Shown here: piece after piece, positions 6,069 through 7,428 of the stretch | Layout: every line of letters begins with the position of its first letter | Numbering within the stretch: position 1 is the stretch's first letter | From: Gammaproteobacteria bacterium | GTDB lineage: Bacteria > Pseudomonadota > Gammaproteobacteria > Arenicellales > JAOTYS01 | Length of the DNA stretch: 7,428 bases | Assembly (NCBI GenBank): GCA_029861795.1 | Contig: JAOTYS010000231.1 | Span: 1 to 7,428 of the forward strand | Reading direction: 5' to 3' | Made by a program: the position numbers and the translations under genes | The notes under the pieces: model-generated | Databases searched by the model: none | What the model saw: the letters and a program-made list of their open reading frames with translations, nothing else | What the model was told of the DNA's origin: nothing

Positions 6069-7217
6069 ATGTCGAACACGACCAAGAAATTCGCGGCGTC
6101 GATATCGATTTGCATATTGCTCGGATTAACCGTTACAGATTCGGCGTATGCAGAGTCCCAAACACAGCGGGCCGCCGCTTCGCGCCAAGTCGATGTTGTA
6201 ATAGCCCTGGATGTGAGCGGTTCCATGTCGGGCCTAATTGAATCGGCAAAGCAACGACTTTGGGACATTGTTAACGAGCTTGGACGAGCGCAGCCACAGC
6301 CCGAGCTACGTTTGGCAATTCTGAGCTACGGCAGGCCGGTATACGGTTCCCACACCGGCTACGTGAAAATCGACCTGCCGTTTACGAGTGATCTCGATGC
6401 TGTTAACGAAACCCTGTTCGCATTCGGCACCAGCGGTGGAGACGAATATGTAGCTCGCGTAGTGAGCACATCGGTCAATGAACTGACATGGAGCAGTGAT
6501 CCTAACGCGCTCCGCATCTTGTTCGTTGCCGGCAACGAGGCAGCCACGCAGGACCCGCAGATTTCGCTCCAGCAGGCCACGCAGGCTGCGACCAATGCCG
6601 GAATCGTCGTGAATACAATTTACTGCGGCAGCGACAACGACAGAATTGCCGCGGGCTGGCGCAAATTTGCTACGCTGACCAACGGCCTCTATGCAAGCAT
6701 TGATCAAAACTCAGCAGCCGTGGCAAACATTTCAACACCGATGGACGGAAAACTGGCCAAACTCAATCAGGAACTCAACGTTACCTACTTGGCGTACGGG
6801 GCCGCAGGTAAGCGGCGTCGCGCTAATCAGCTTGACCAGGACGAGAACGCCGGCGCCATGAGTTCGACCGCGATGGCCAGTCGTGTAGTGACCAAGGCGG
6901 GCCGGCTATATGATAATTCCGAGTGGGATCTTGTCGACGCGGTAAATGCCGGCACGCGACTCGAGGAGTTGGATGTCGAAGCGCTTCCCGACGAAATGCA
7001 ATCGATGAACGACAAACAACGCGAAGTATTTGTAAGCCAACAAGCTGAAAAAAGAGAGGCGATTCAGGCTCAGATCAGTGAACTCGACAAAGAGCGCCGG
7101 GCCTATATCGAGAAAGAGCGATCATCACTTGCGCAAGCCGAGGCCGAAGGCCTGGACGAAGTTATGCAGAAGGGCCTGAGAACGCTCGCAGAAGAGAAGG
7201 GCTTCACGTTCGACTGA
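6069..7217 (+). CDS. Exported von Willebrand factor A domain protein with C-terminal coiled coil
   Basis: The 382-residue product starts at ATG 6069, seven bases after a good GAGGAG ribosome site; an in-frame ATG at 6054 overlaps that site and is less likely. A signal peptide (KK at 6-7, hydrophobic 8-22, likely cut after SAYA28) sends it to the periplasm; there is no lipobox cysteine. The vWA domain spans about 41-225: metal-site motif D48-V-S50-G-S52, with T121 and D125 in FGTSGGDE as further candidate ligands. Residues 226-305 include KRRRANQLDQDENAGAMSS and GRLYDNSEWDLVDAV, a conserved-looking segment that follows the vWA fold. Residues about 312-365 are rich in Glu, Lys, Gln and Ala and probably form a coiled coil. 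vWA domains mediate metal-dependent protein contacts; the partner is unknown. No operon partner lies within the window. Confidence 0.9.
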   Translation: MSNTTKKFAASISICILLGLTVTDSAYAESQTQRAAASRQVDVVIALDVSGSMSGLIESAKQRLWDIVNELGRAQPQPELRLAILSYGRPVYGSHTGYVKIDLPFTSDLDAVNETLFAFGTSGGDEYVARVVSTSVNELTWSSDPNALRILFVAGNEAATQDPQISLQQATQAATNAGIVVNTIYCGSDNDRIAAGWRKFATLTNGLYASIDQNSAAVANISTPMDGKLAKLNQELNVTYLAYGAAGKRRRANQLDQDENAGAMSSTAMASRVVTKAGRLYDNSEWDLVDAVNAGTRLEELDVEALPDEMQSMNDKQREVFVSQQAEKREAIQAQISELDKERRAYIEKERSSLAQAEAEGLDEVMQKGLRTLAEEKGFTFD

Positions 7218-7281
7218 GGCCGATAGTTTTCAGCCTGCGCCTGGTGCAGCGACGCATTCACGCTGATTGCATGTCGCCCTG

Positions 7282-7315
7282 AAAAAAAGGCCCCCACACG
7301 TCGCCGTGTGGGGGC
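7282..7315 (-). terminator. Strong Rho-independent terminator, minus-strand direction
   Basis: GCCCCCACACG (7290-7300) and CGTGTGGGGGC (7305-7315) form a perfect 11-bp GC-rich stem with loop TCGC. On the minus strand it is followed by a T-run (7288-7282). On the plus strand the stem is followed by AAAGCC, so it is not a classical terminator for the vWA gene, although the hairpin could still slow polymerase. A second stem, CCCGGAT/ATCCGGG (7328-7334 and 7349-7355), lies just upstream in the minus-strand transcript. Confidence 0.9.
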
Positions 7316-7363
7316 AAAGCCAGTATTCCCGGATCCTCGGGGAAGGAAATCCGGGACCCTTAA

Positions 7364-7428
7364 TCAAGGCTCGAGTATGTAGACAAAGATCTTATACGCC
7401 GTGAATACGTTGGTATCCGCGTTGTAAT
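7364..7428 (-). CDS. 3' end of a minus-strand gene entering from the right
   Basis: One minus-strand frame is open from the window edge to a TGA at 7366-7364 and ends in YNADTNVFTAYKIFVYILEP. The strong terminator about 50 bases downstream, oriented for this strand, supports a real gene ending here. Only about 20 codons are visible, so the family cannot be named. The alternating aromatic and polar pattern would suit a beta-strand, but this is a guess. Confidence 0.55.
   Translation of the reverse strand, partial: YNADTNVFTAYKIFVYILEP

Noticed and set aside
7290..7315. Hairpin as the terminator of the vWA gene
   Set aside because: The U-run lies on the minus-strand side only; on the plus strand the stem is followed by AAAGCC.

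Overview
The window looks like a proteobacterial chromosome segment, most likely gammaproteobacterial. This is inferred from a Tat-exported molybdoenzyme paired with a multihaem cytochrome c, a sigma-54 response regulator, a cyclic di-GMP-I (GEMM) riboswitch, a bacteriohaemerythrin and a piece of proteobacterial-type tRNA-Phe. No rRNA or universal marker gene is present, so the taxonomy is tentative. The gene content suggests a free-living bacterium with anaerobic respiration of an inorganic acceptor, or oxidation of an inorganic donor.

Layout. Positions 1-2388 (minus strand) hold a two-gene respiratory operon: a secreted tetrahaem cytochrome c with an N-terminal Ig-like domain and a ten-aspartate linker (1393-2388), followed by a Tat-dependent molybdopterin oxidoreductase that runs off the left edge (1-1347). 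Positions 2389-3708 are a 1.3-kb region without an intact recognisable gene. It contains a strong compound inverted repeat (2633-2719), several palindromes, a convincing cyclic di-GMP-I riboswitch (about 3256-3336, plus strand) and, just after it, a reading frame broken by one amber codon (3342-3722). Positions 3709-5040 (plus) encode an NtrC-type sigma-54 activator with a degenerate receiver. Positions 5041-5294 hold a 36-bp fragment matching the anticodon and T arms of tRNA-Phe, which may be an integration scar, and a 56-bp inverted-repeat structure. Positions 5295-5729 (minus) encode a bacteriohaemerythrin. Positions 6069-7217 (plus) encode an exported von Willebrand A protein. The right edge has a strong minus-strand terminator and the last codons of another minus-strand gene.

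How the genes may work together (inference). The cytochrome and molybdoenzyme would form a periplasmic electron-transfer pair. The sigma-54 regulator lies divergent to that operon, and its leader carries the cyclic di-GMP riboswitch, so second-messenger level could set regulator expression. The haemerythrin could sense or carry oxygen. I found no -24/-12 promoter linking the regulator to the operon, so that connection rests on position only.
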